A stretch of 7,993 nt of DNA from an uncultured Porphyromonas sp. (GTDB taxonomy: Bacteria; Bacteroidota; Bacteroidia; Bacteroidales; Porphyromonadaceae): positions 1 to 7,993 of the forward strand of contig URKO01000039.1 of the NCBI GenBank assembly GCA_900548415.1, given 5' to 3'. Position numbers and translations under genes: made by a program. Shown here piece after piece: positions 1 to 6,777 of this stretch. The notes beneath the pieces are model-generated. The model was not told where the DNA came from. It worked only from the letters and a program-made list of their open reading frames with translations, and did no database searches. Each line of letters begins with the position of its first letter. The stretch's first letter is position 1.

Positions 1-41
1 CCCACGTCAATTATTGGTTGTAATATTGCAAAGAATTTCGC

Positions 42-75
42 GAAGTCAGATTTAGTCTCTCTATAATTTGACTTC
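42..75. repeat. 7-bp inverted repeat around the candidate nrdJ promoter
   Basis: GAAGTCA at 42-48 and TGACTTC at 69-75 are exact reverse complements separated by 20 nt. The right arm overlaps the end of the candidate -7 box. The layout would suit an operator for a dimeric regulator, but seven matching bases at this distance can also occur by chance. An 8-bp palindrome, TTCGCGAA (37-44), overlaps the left arm. Neither resembles an NrdR box, and no cobalamin riboswitch signature is recognisable in the visible leader. Confidence 0.25.
62..70 (+). promoter_or_regulatory. Candidate nrdJ promoter -7/-10 element
   Basis: The stretch TATAATTTG reads as a near match to the Bacteroidota -7 box (TAnnTTTG, here with one extra base between TA and TTTG) and also contains a perfect TATAAT. 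No clear TTTG -33 element lies at the usual distance; the closest is a TTTC at 36-39, too far upstream. If the element is used, transcription would start near position 76-78 and give a leader of about 40 nt before the GTG start. This is the only promoter-like element in the 116 bases visible upstream of nrdJ. The true promoter could lie outside the window. Confidence 0.3.
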
Positions 76-116
76 TGAACAGACTTACTTTTCTAACCCT
101 TCATACATTTATTCAA

Positions 117-2690
117 GTGAAGCAAAAGACATATTCCTTTGATGAGGCTTATCAAGCCACGTTAGAGTACTTCGGTGGTGACGAGCTGGCCGCCAAAGTG
201 TGGGTGACCAAGTACGCCCTCAAGGACAGCTACGGCAACATCTACGAGCAGACCCCTCGTGACATGCATCAGCGCATAGCACGGGAGCTGGTCCGCATAG
301 AGCACAACTACCCCAACCCGCTCTCTGAGAGTGAACTGATGGATCTGATGGATCACTTTCGCTACATCGTGCCTCAGGGCAGCCCGATGACCGGCATTGG
401 CAATAACTACCAGATCGCCTCCCTCTCAAACTGCTTTGTCATCGGCCTAGATGGTGAGCCAGACTCGTATGGTGGCATCATCCGCATCGACGAGGAGCAG
501 GTACAGCTGATGAAGCGCCGTGGTGGCGTGGGGCACGACCTGTCGCACATCCGTCCTAAGGGTTCGCCCGTCAAGAACTCAGCCCTCACCTCTACGGGCT
601 TGGTGCCCTTTATGGAGCGCTACTCCAACTCGACGCGTGAGGTAGCGCAAGATGGTCGTCGTGGTGCACTCATGCTCACGGTCTCGATCAATCACCCTGA
701 CAGCGAGTCCTTTATCGATGCTAAGATGACCGAGGGCAAGGTGACGGGTGCCAACGTCTCGGTACGCATCGACGATGCCTTTATGCAGGCAGTCGTAGAT
801 GACAAGGAGTATGTACAGACCTATCCTATACACTCGAAGGAGCCTAAGTTCACTCGCACCATTCAGGCGCGCCAGCTATGGGACAAGATCATCTACAACG
901 CTTGGCGGAGTGCTGAGCCCGGGGTGCTCTTTTGGGACACCATCATCCGCGAGTCTGTACCTGACTGCTACGCCGATCTAGGCTTCAAGACTATCTCGAC
1001 CAACCCTTGCGGCGAGATCCCTCTCTGTCCGTACGATAGTTGCCGTCTGCTGGCGATCAACCTCTACAGCTACGTGCGCAACCCCTTTACGGCAGAGGCT
1101 TCGTTTGACTTTGATCTCTTCCGGGAGCATGTTGCTAAGGCGCTCCGCATCATGGACGACATCATTGACCTAGAGGCGGAGAAGATCGATGCGATCCTCA
1201 TGAAGATCGCCTCAGATACGGAGACCGAAGAGGTCAAAGCTGCGGAGCGTGAGCTGTGGCGCAAGATCAAGCGCAAGACCCTCCTCGGACGTCGTACGGG
1301 CGTCGGCATCACGGCCGAGGGCGATATGCTCGCAGCTATGGGCATGCGCTACGGTTCGGACGAGGCTATCAGCTTTGCAGAGGAGGTGCAGAAGACGCTC
1401 TGTCTATCAGCCTATGCAAGTTCAGTAGAGCTGGCTAAGGAGCGCGGAGCCTTTGACCTCTATGACACAGAGCGTGAGAAGGACAACCCCTTTATCCAGC
1501 GCGTTGCCAAGGCTGATCCGAAGCTCTATGAGGAGATGAAGAAGTTCGGCCGTCGTAATATAGCGATGCTGACCATCGCTCCTACGGGTTCGACGAGCCT
1601 TATGACGCAGACTTCGTCAGGTATCGAGCCGGTCTTTATGCCTGTCTACAAGCGCAGACGCAAGGTCAATCCTAATGACAAGAACGTCAAGGTGGACTAC
1701 ACCGACGAGACGGGCGACACCTTTGAGGAGTACACGGTCTACCACCACAACTTCCTCACCTGGATGAAGACCAACGGCTACGACTCCGAGAAGAACTATT
1801 CGCACGAAGAGCTGCAAGAGCTGGTCGCTAAGTCGCCCTATCACAAGGCTACTGCCAACGATGTGGACTGGGTCGCCAAAGTCAAGATGCAGGGACGCAT
1901 ACAGCAATGGGTGGATCACAGCATCAGCGTGACGATCAACCTCCCCTCGGACATCTCTCAGGAGATGGTGGCTACGCTTTACATTGAGGCGTGGAAGGCT
2001 GGCTGCAAGGGCTGCACCGTATACCGTGAGGGCTCTCGCTCAGGCGTGCTCATCTCGGAGGAGCAGCAGAAGAAAGAGAAGCAAGCAAAGGCTGAGCAAG
2101 AGGCCGCTGCGGAGATCCCCGTAGAGCCTACATCTATGCCTCAGGCTGTACACAAGCGTCCCAAGGTCCTAGAGGCTGATATCGTACGCTTCCAAAACAA
2201 TAAGGAGAAGTGGATCGCCTTCGTCGGTTTGCTCGACGGTAAGCCTTACGAGGTCTTCACAGGTATCGCAGACGATGACGAGGGTATCATGCTCCCCAAG
2301 AGCGTGACGAAGGGTAAGATCATCCGCAGCTACGACGAGGATGGCACGAAGCACTACGACTTCCAGTTTCACAACAAGCGTGGCTTCAAGACCACGGTAG
2401 AGGGTCTAGACACGAAGTTCAACCCCGAGTACTGGAACTACGCCAAGCTCATCTCTGGCGTCCTCCGCTACCAGATGCCGATAGACCAGGTCATCAACCT
2501 TGTCCAGGGCATGGAGCTCAACGATGAGAGCATCAACACCTGGAAGAACGGTGTGGCTCGCGCTCTCAAGAGTTACCTACCTAGCGGTACAGCCGTATCT
2601 GCCGCCTGCTCTAACTGCGGACAGCACACGCTAGTCTATCAGGAGGGTTGCCTCATCTGCACCAACTGTGGCTCCTCAAAGTGTGGCTAG
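117..2690 (+). CDS. nrdJ: Adenosylcobalamin-dependent (class II) ribonucleotide reductase
   Basis: This enzyme reduces ribonucleotides to deoxyribonucleotides for DNA synthesis in the cytoplasm, using a thiyl radical generated with coenzyme B12, so it needs no oxygen. The family's key features are visible. SNCF at 103-107 gives the first redox Cys (C106). NPCGE at 296-300 gives N296, the thiyl-radical C298 and E300, and C309 is the likely partner of C106. The phosphate-binding loop APTGSTS lies at 488-494. CKGC (630-633) leads into a charged, Ala/Glu/Lys-rich linker (about 647-685), then a TSCPD-like C-terminal region (about 686-820). A Cys-rich tail ends the protein (C831, C834, C845, C848, C851, C856). 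No N-terminal ATP cone is seen. At 857 aa it appears full length for the Bacteroidota form. The start is GTG at 117: the in-frame stop at 69-71 leaves no upstream ATG, and the protein aligns with the family from its first residues. No Shine-Dalgarno sequence is evident. It is monocistronic and convergent with the operon downstream. Confidence 0.96.
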   Translation: MKQKTYSFDEAYQATLEYFGGDELAAKVWVTKYALKDSYGNIYEQTPRDMHQRIARELVRIEHNYPNPLSESELMDLMDHFRYIVPQGSPMTGIGNNYQIASLSNCFVIGLDGEPDSYGGIIRIDEEQVQLMKRRGGVGHDLSHIRPKGSPVKNSALTSTGLVPFMERYSNSTREVAQDGRRGALMLTVSINHPDSESFIDAKMTEGKVTGANVSVRIDDAFMQAVVDDKEYVQTYPIHSKEPKFTRTIQARQLWDKIIYNAWRSAEPGVLFWDTIIRESVPDCYADLGFKTISTNPCGEIPLCPYDSCRLLAINLYSYVRNPFTAEASFDFDLFREHVAKALRIMDDIIDLEAEKIDAILMKIASDTETEEVKAAERELWRKIKRKTLLGRRTGVGITAEGDMLAAMGMRYGSDEAISFAEEVQKTLCLSAYASSVELAKERGAFDLYDTEREKDNPFIQRVAKADPKLYEEMKKFGRRNIAMLTIAPTGSTSLMTQTSSGIEPVFMPVYKRRRKVNPNDKNVKVDYTDETGDTFEEYTVYHHNFLTWMKTNGYDSEKNYSHEELQELVAKSPYHKATANDVDWVAKVKMQGRIQQWVDHSISVTINLPSDISQEMVATLYIEAWKAGCKGCTVYREGSRSGVLISEEQQKKEKQAKAEQEAAAEIPVEPTSMPQAVHKRPKVLEADIVRFQNNKEKWIAFVGLLDGKPYEVFTGIADDDEGIMLPKSVTKGKIIRSYDEDGTKHYDFQFHNKRGFKTTVEGLDTKFNPEYWNYAKLISGVLRYQMPIDQVINLVQGMELNDESINTWKNGVARALKSYLPSGTAVSAACSNCGQHTLVYQEGCLICTNCGSSKCG

Positions 2691-2757
2691 CCAGAAGAAG
2701 CTAAGAGCTGGCTTGAGGGGTGCTTAACAAGCTTCCCGAGCTAACCGCTCTAAACGT

Positions 2758-2797
2758 CAAAACCCCACCATTGTGAGTGTACAATGGTGGGGTTTTG
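2758..2797. terminator. Bidirectional intrinsic terminator between nrdJ and the osmC-end of the operon
   Basis: CAAAACCCCACCATTGT (2758-2774) and ACAATGGTGGGGTTTTG (2781-2797) form a perfect 17-bp stem with a 6-nt loop (GAGTGT). The A-run at the base of one arm and the T-run of the other give a GC-rich core followed by U-rich RNA on either strand. It lies 67 nt after the nrdJ stop and 39 nt after the osmC stop, as expected for a terminator shared by convergent transcripts. The remaining intergenic bases on both sides hold nothing else recognisable. Confidence 0.9.
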
Positions 2798-2836
2798 CTT
2801 TGTATTGCTGTGGCCTTCTCTAGAGGAAAGTGCGCC

Positions 2837-3235
2837 TTATAGTCGCTCGATGCGATGGGTGAAAGGGACGCCAGCACGATGGAAGAGTCGCCCTACGGGG
2901 CAGACCTTCTCGGTCAGCTCGAGGCACTTCTCCAGCTCCTGATCCGTGGCGGTCGTCTTAACTCGTAGCGTGTAGTCGATCGCGTCCATCTCGCCATCTG
3001 TCGTTTTCGCTTCTAGATCTATCTCTAGATGCTCGATGGTAAGACGCTTCTTCTCAGCCATCGTAGTAAAGATCGTCGCGATGCAACCATTGAGCGACAT
3101 GGCGAGGAGCTCGAAGGCGGTAGGTCCTTGTGCCGTACCGCCAGAGGCGACTGGGAGGTCTACCGTTACGCTGCGGCCTCGTTGATTATCGATTTGCGAG
3201 AGATAAGCTCCCTGCTTGACTAAGTGCGTTTTCAT
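2837..3235 (-). CDS. OsmC/Ohr-family thiol peroxidase-like protein
   Basis: Proteins of this family reduce organic hydroperoxides through a pair of cysteines and act as cytoplasmic dimers. The 132-residue product has the family layout: a short N-terminal beta region, the helix motif GPTAFELLAMSLNGC at 37-51 ending in C51, and VCPVGRLF at 111-118 with C112. C51 and C112 are the expected peroxidatic/resolving pair; a third Cys (C104) lies nearby. The length is typical. The frame stays open upstream for 53 more codons, but that part would overlap the Sel1 gene and does not resemble the family. The ATG at 3235, after a 40-nt AT-rich spacer, is therefore the better start. It is the last gene of the predicted operon, just before the terminator. 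The specific subgroup (OsmC, Ohr or YhfA-like) and substrate cannot be decided from sequence reading; YhfA-like is plausible. Confidence 0.9.
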   Translation of the reverse strand: MKTHLVKQGAYLSQIDNQRGRSVTVDLPVASGGTAQGPTAFELLAMSLNGCIATIFTTMAEKKRLTIEHLEIDLEAKTTDGEMDAIDYTLRVKTTATDQELEKCLELTEKVCPVGRLFHRAGVPFTHRIERL

Positions 3236-3275
3236 ATTCGTTTGTTCGTTTATTAAAGTAAGACTTCCTTGGGAC

Positions 3276-4286
3276 TCAAAAGAGCATCTGCTCCTCAGCG
3301 ACATACTCCGAGAGGGACTCACGAAGCATACCGATGTAGCGTCCACTAGCGTCGTAATGATGTCTATAGAGTAGCTGATTCGCCAGGAAGACACCGCCCT
3401 GCGCTGCCTGGCACAAGTAGCGGATAGCCTCCGTACGGCGATCGGGTTGTAGCGGATCTGTCAGGAGCATCCGCCCTATCTCATAGCACGCCTCGGGGAT
3501 CCCCGCCTCAGCGGCTCGCTCCCACAAGGAGACGACACGAGACCTGTAGCAGTCTCCATCTTGGTGATACCACAGCTTGCCTAGCAGGTAACACGCTTCG
3601 GGAGCATCTTGCCTAAAGGCTGCCGTGAGCCAGTACTCCACCCGATCCATCTGGACGAAGAGCCCACCCTGCGCATAAGCCCTAGCAAGTGCTATCTGCG
3701 CCTCCACAAGCCCCGCTTCGGCAGCCGTCTCTAGATGATAGAGATACTGCTCGTGACTACGCAGCACGCCCAAGCCACGCTGATACATTTGCGCTAAGAG
3801 GAGATGAGACTTCGGATGCCCTAGCTGTATAGCCATGCGCAGGCAGTCGCTCGCCTCTCGGTAGTTCTTCCTCAGTCCCGTCTGCGGGCTTGTTAAGTGT
3901 AGTGCCAGAGCATAGAGATCCTCCACATTTCCCCGCAGAGCGACCCTCTGGCGCAGGTAGCGTCTCAGACAGGTTTGCGCAACCCTGTCGGCATGCGACT
4001 GATAGAGCTTAACTAGGTAGTCGATCGCTGGGAGCGAGTCGTGACGAGCCGCACGGTGTAGCCAGTGTAGTCCCTCTGTCTGAAGGTACTTAAGATTGTC
4101 AGTTGGGGTCTCTAGCTCTTTCTGCAGAAGGCTATACAGCTTGCCGGAGCGTCTTGTGTCAACGACTAGCGTGAGCTGTTGCGTCATCAAGGCAAAGAGC
4201 TGCTCGCAGTCGATACCACCAGCCACGGCACTAGTCGTCTGTGGCGATAGTAGGTCTGAGGTGGGCTCTTTGGGCTTAGATGACAT
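3276..4286 (-). CDS. Sel1-like repeat (SLR) protein of unknown function
   Basis: The product is 336 aa and built mainly from alpha-helical repeats of about 36 residues. Five units can be followed at roughly 121-157, 158-193, 194-229, 230-264 and 265-300. They show the Sel1 pattern of A..LG.(M/L)Y.....G followed by A..WL..AAE.G, for example around LLAQMYQRGLGV (163-174) and SLWERAAEAGIPEACYEIGRML (253-274). A more degenerate unit lies at 65-110. Sel1 repeats form a TPR-like superhelix that usually binds protein partners. There is no signal peptide or membrane segment, so it is probably cytoplasmic, unlike many secreted SLR proteins. The ATG at 4286 lies 3 nt after the stop of the methyltransferase gene, so the two are probably translationally coupled. 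No catalytic domain is seen. The partner is unknown; the ribosome-linked neighbours are only a hint. Confidence 0.88.
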   Translation of the reverse strand: MSSKPKEPTSDLLSPQTTSAVAGGIDCEQLFALMTQQLTLVVDTRRSGKLYSLLQKELETPTDNLKYLQTEGLHWLHRAARHDSLPAIDYLVKLYQSHADRVAQTCLRRYLRQRVALRGNVEDLYALALHLTSPQTGLRKNYREASDCLRMAIQLGHPKSHLLLAQMYQRGLGVLRSHEQYLYHLETAAEAGLVEAQIALARAYAQGGLFVQMDRVEYWLTAAFRQDAPEACYLLGKLWYHQDGDCYRSRVVSLWERAAEAGIPEACYEIGRMLLTDPLQPDRRTEAIRYLCQAAQGGVFLANQLLYRHHYDASGRYIGMLRESLSEYVAEEQMLF

Positions 4287-4289
4287 GAA

Positions 4290-5510
4290 TCAAGAGACAT
4301 AGAGGAGCAGCCCCTTGAGATACTCCCCCTCTGGGTAAAAGATGTTGATCGGATGACAGGGACTCTGTCCCAAACGCTTGAGGATGCGCACCTCTCGTCC
4401 CGCAAGTGTGGCAGCCGTCATCACGGCTAGGGTAAACTCCTCCATCGTGACAGCTTGCGAGCAGCTAAATGTGAAGAGCAGTCCACCACGGGCGATCGCT
4501 CTGAGTGCTAATTCGTTTAATCGTCTATACCCTCCCAGCCCTTGCTGCTTATGGTTGCGCTGCTTGACAAAGGCAGGTGGATCCAGGACGATCAGATCGT
4601 AGGCTCCCGTCTCGATCGCAGATAGGTAGTCGAAAGCATCAGCCACGACCGCCTCGTGTCTCTGGAGCGTCTCTGAGTCAGAAGAGAAGTTGATCGCGAC
4701 ACTCTCCTCGCAGAGTGATATAGCTCGTGCAGAGCTATCTATTGAGACGACATGCTGAGCCCCCCCTCCGAGCGCATAGACGGAGAAGCCCCCTGAGTAG
4801 CAGCAGATGTTGAGGACGTTGCGACCCCGAGCGTACGACTCGACAAGACGCCGGTTGTCACGCTGATCCACGAAGAAGCCAGTCTTCTGCCCCCGCTCCC
4901 AGTCTGGCAAGAAGCTGTAACCATACTCCTGCACCGTCCGATCATACTCTGCCGAGGGCGCCTTGCCTAGGTAGCCATTTGGCATAATCCAGTCGCTAGG
5001 TGTCTGCGCTGGGAGCGTCTCGACAGACTTGTCGTAGACGTAGTGCACGCCTAGCTCGGGTAGCTCGCACAGCACCTCAGCGATCAACTGACGTAGCGGA
5101 TAGAGACTCAGCGCATGTATCTGTATCACAGCCACCTCTCGGTAGATGTCAATGACTAGTCCAGGTATGAAGTCGCTCTCGCCGTAACACAAGCGCCAGC
5201 AGTCTGTCTGCCTGTCGTCTTGGCTCTGGAGAATCGTCTTGCGCAGCTGATGCGCTTGGCTCAGACGTGTGGTAAAGAATGTGCGCCACTCCCCTATTTC
5301 TTCCTCACCAAAGGTCAGCATGCGGACGGCTATCGTCCCGCCCTCGTAGACTCCCTGCCCCAATTGCTGCGAGCCATCGTGGTTAAAGATAGTCACTGTC
5401 GATCCTAGTGGTATGCTCTCCTTGCTGCGCTGCAGTGCGCCCGAAAAGACCCATGGATGGTGTCGGAGGAGTGGCTCCTCACGGTGAGGCTTGAGGTATA
5501 ACTGGTACAT
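4290..5510 (-). CDS. rlmI: RlmI-like class I SAM-dependent 23S rRNA m5C methyltransferase
   Basis: RlmI methylates cytosine 1962 (E. coli numbering) of 23S rRNA. The 406-aa product has the expected parts in order. An N-terminal PUA-like RNA-binding domain (about 1-75) includes HPWVFSGAL at 18-26. A central region contains the conserved GQKTGFFVDQRDNR (207-220). The Rossmann methyltransferase core has the SAM loop NICCYSGGFS (234-243), the acidic SAM ribose-binding D258, DLIVLDPPAF (305-314), and FSCS (348-351) with the likely catalytic Cys C350. The length agrees with the family. The ATG at 5510 begins MYQLYLKPHRE, a typical start for these proteins. It follows the exonuclease gene by 36 nt and precedes the Sel1 gene by 3 nt. 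The C1962 specificity is transferred from E. coli; related YccW-like enzymes could methylate another site. Confidence 0.92.
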   Translation of the reverse strand: MYQLYLKPHREEPLLRHHPWVFSGALQRSKESIPLGSTVTIFNHDGSQQLGQGVYEGGTIAVRMLTFGEEEIGEWRTFFTTRLSQAHQLRKTILQSQDDRQTDCWRLCYGESDFIPGLVIDIYREVAVIQIHALSLYPLRQLIAEVLCELPELGVHYVYDKSVETLPAQTPSDWIMPNGYLGKAPSAEYDRTVQEYGYSFLPDWERGQKTGFFVDQRDNRRLVESYARGRNVLNICCYSGGFSVYALGGGAQHVVSIDSSARAISLCEESVAINFSSDSETLQRHEAVVADAFDYLSAIETGAYDLIVLDPPAFVKQRNHKQQGLGGYRRLNELALRAIARGGLLFTFSCSQAVTMEEFTLAVMTAATLAGREVRILKRLGQSPCHPINIFYPEGEYLKGLLLYVS

Positions 5511-5546
5511 AGGGGTGGTGGTAGGTGTAGCTCTTGTGGTAAAGTC

Positions 5547-6167
5547 TTAGGAAGGCTGCTCAGGGCATAGCCCGAAGTGGTGCAGCAGTGGCATCGGCTC
5601 TGACTCTAGACGATGATAGATGCGGAGACAAGCGTATGCGTCTAGTGCTGCGTAGCTTTGCTGTGCAGGCGTTAGCGTAGCCGCCTCCCAGTTGGTCAGC
5701 TGGGCACGCTTGCTAATCTTCTCCCCGAAGAGTATCGCATAGATCTTCTGCAGACCCAAGTCATGGATGCCGTAGGCGGGGGTAAGTCGCTGCAGGTCTA
5801 CAAAGCCTTGTGGATGTAACTCTGGCGAAAACCTCCTCAGCTGTCTCCGATCCCCGCAAAGGTCTAGCCCCACCTTGAGTATGTCCTCACGTTCCAGCAG
5901 TTCTTGTAGCCGAGGCGGAATGCCTATTTTGTTGATTCTAAAGAGGTAGCAGCAACTCTCGCTCGATAGCTGAACAAGTGCTACAGACTGACGCTCATAC
6001 TTCTTAAAGACAGGCTTAGACTCCGTGTCCATACCGATTATAGCACATTGCTCTAGAGCTGCTACGGCAGACTCCACTTGCGGGAGAGAGTCCACGACAA
6101 CGATTTCACCAGTGAAGGTTGCTTTGTCTAGTTTGCCTATCTCCTCTTTAGTAATTGATGACAGCAC
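5547..6167 (-). CDS. Short DEDDy-type 3'-5' exonuclease (RNase D/DnaQ-like fold)
   Basis: This is a single exonuclease domain of 206 aa with the three Exo motifs. Motif I is GMDTES with D47 and E49. Motif II is VGLDLCGDRRQL with D106. Motif III is YAALDAY with Y172 and D176, which places it in the DEDDy subclass using two metal ions. RNase D proper is longer and carries HRDC domains, which are absent here. The substrate is therefore undefined; RNA trimming is likely given the neighbouring rRNA methyltransferase, but DNA is possible. The start codon is GTG at 6167: an in-frame stop (6174-6176) lies three codons upstream, and there is no early ATG before motif I. The gene follows the DUF5063 stop by 17 nt with no obvious Shine-Dalgarno, only an A-rich spacer. 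Confidence 0.9.
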   Translation of the reverse strand: MLSSITKEEIGKLDKATFTGEIVVVDSLPQVESAVAALEQCAIIGMDTESKPVFKKYERQSVALVQLSSESCCYLFRINKIGIPPRLQELLEREDILKVGLDLCGDRRQLRRFSPELHPQGFVDLQRLTPAYGIHDLGLQKIYAILFGEKISKRAQLTNWEAATLTPAQQSYAALDAYACLRIYHRLESEPMPLLHHFGLCPEQPS

Positions 6168-6184
6168 GATTGTTTACTCTATTA

Positions 6185-6754
6185 TTATTGTATGCTTTCT
6201 GTAGCCCAGTGGTCAGCGTCCTCCTCCAGCCCCTCGGCATGCTTGTGATAGTGCAGCACACGCAGGGCGGATAGGAGCGCATCTCCCAGGTATGTGTCAA
6301 AAGCGTATTGCAGTATCGAGAGCGTCGCAACGAGTAGCTCGCCAGCATCCTCTCTAAGCACCAGCAGTGGCGTACCCAGCTCACGGTAGATCAGTACCAA
6401 GAGGCGTGAGAGTCGCTCCGGCTGTAGCTCGCCATCTTGCGTTATACCAACTGGGTAGTGGAGGAAGAGATCTAGCTCCTCGCCCAGTAGCGCACGCACC
6501 TGCTCCTCGTAGTAGCTCACCGTCTCATCTGAGATCACCTGCGTGTAGCCCGTGAGCCACTCCTCCAGCTCCTCCGTAGAGGTCGCTGGCATCTGCGATA
6601 AGTAGCTAAAGATCTCTGGGAGGTAGCCGTACGTGCGCTGTACAAAGTCCGCCCGACTATACTCGGACGCATGCTCTATGAGCGCGCAGTAGTCCTTGCA
6701 CAGCGTGAGAAAGGCGACTAGCTCCTGCGGATTGCTCTCGCTCGTTTGCTCCAT
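6185..6754 (-). CDS. DUF5063 domain protein, function unknown
   Basis: The 189-residue product is predicted to be almost entirely alpha-helical, strongly acidic and soluble. It matches my recollection of the DUF5063 family over its length. The N-terminal helix LVAFLTLCKDYCALIEHASEY (12-32) is followed by FVQRTYGYLPEIFSYLSQMP (37-56), and the C-terminal stretch AFDTYLGDALLSALRVLH (151-168) is the most conserved part of the family. Many members have YWGQ where this one has YLGD (from memory). No catalytic motif, signal peptide or membrane helix is seen. The ATG at 6754 is preferred; a GTG two codons upstream (6760) is also open. It lies 23 nt after asd and 17 nt before the exonuclease. This family often sits beside that exonuclease in Bacteroidales, again from memory. 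The gene ends with three in-frame stops in a row. Confidence 0.85.
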   Translation of the reverse strand: MEQTSESNPQELVAFLTLCKDYCALIEHASEYSRADFVQRTYGYLPEIFSYLSQMPATSTEELEEWLTGYTQVISDETVSYYEEQVRALLGEELDLFLHYPVGITQDGELQPERLSRLLVLIYRELGTPLLVLREDAGELLVATLSILQYAFDTYLGDALLSALRVLHYHKHAEGLEEDADHWATESIQ

Positions 6755-6777
6755 GTTCACTCTAATGAATCAAGGCT

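Noticed and set aside
1..116. Possible cobalamin riboswitch upstream of nrdJ
   Set aside because: No B12-box-like sequence or suitable stem set is seen, and the available leader is too short for the full element; one lying outside the window cannot be excluded.
1070..1345. 91-codon open frame antisense to nrdJ
   Set aside because: The composition is low-complexity Ser/Arg/Ala, typical of a shadow frame, and it lies wholly inside a conserved part of nrdJ.
1617..1919. 100-codon open frame antisense to nrdJ
   Set aside because: Long antisense frames are expected opposite a GC-rich gene with biased third positions. It has no recognisable domain or start context, and nrdJ is well supported.
2691..2757. 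Imperfect repeats of AGCT/GCTT after the nrdJ stop
   Set aside because: Pairing is too broken to propose a structure; the strong hairpin just downstream explains termination.
3236..3394. N-terminal 53-codon extension of the OsmC frame, starting at an ATG at 3394
   Set aside because: It overlaps the Sel1 coding region in another frame, is Ser/Arg rich and does not resemble the OsmC family; the ATG at 3235 gives a normal-length protein.
4187..4405. 72-codon same-strand frame spanning the rlmI/Sel1 junction
   Set aside because: It overlaps the conserved C-terminus of the methyltransferase and the Sel1 start in a different frame, has no family resemblance and no start signal.
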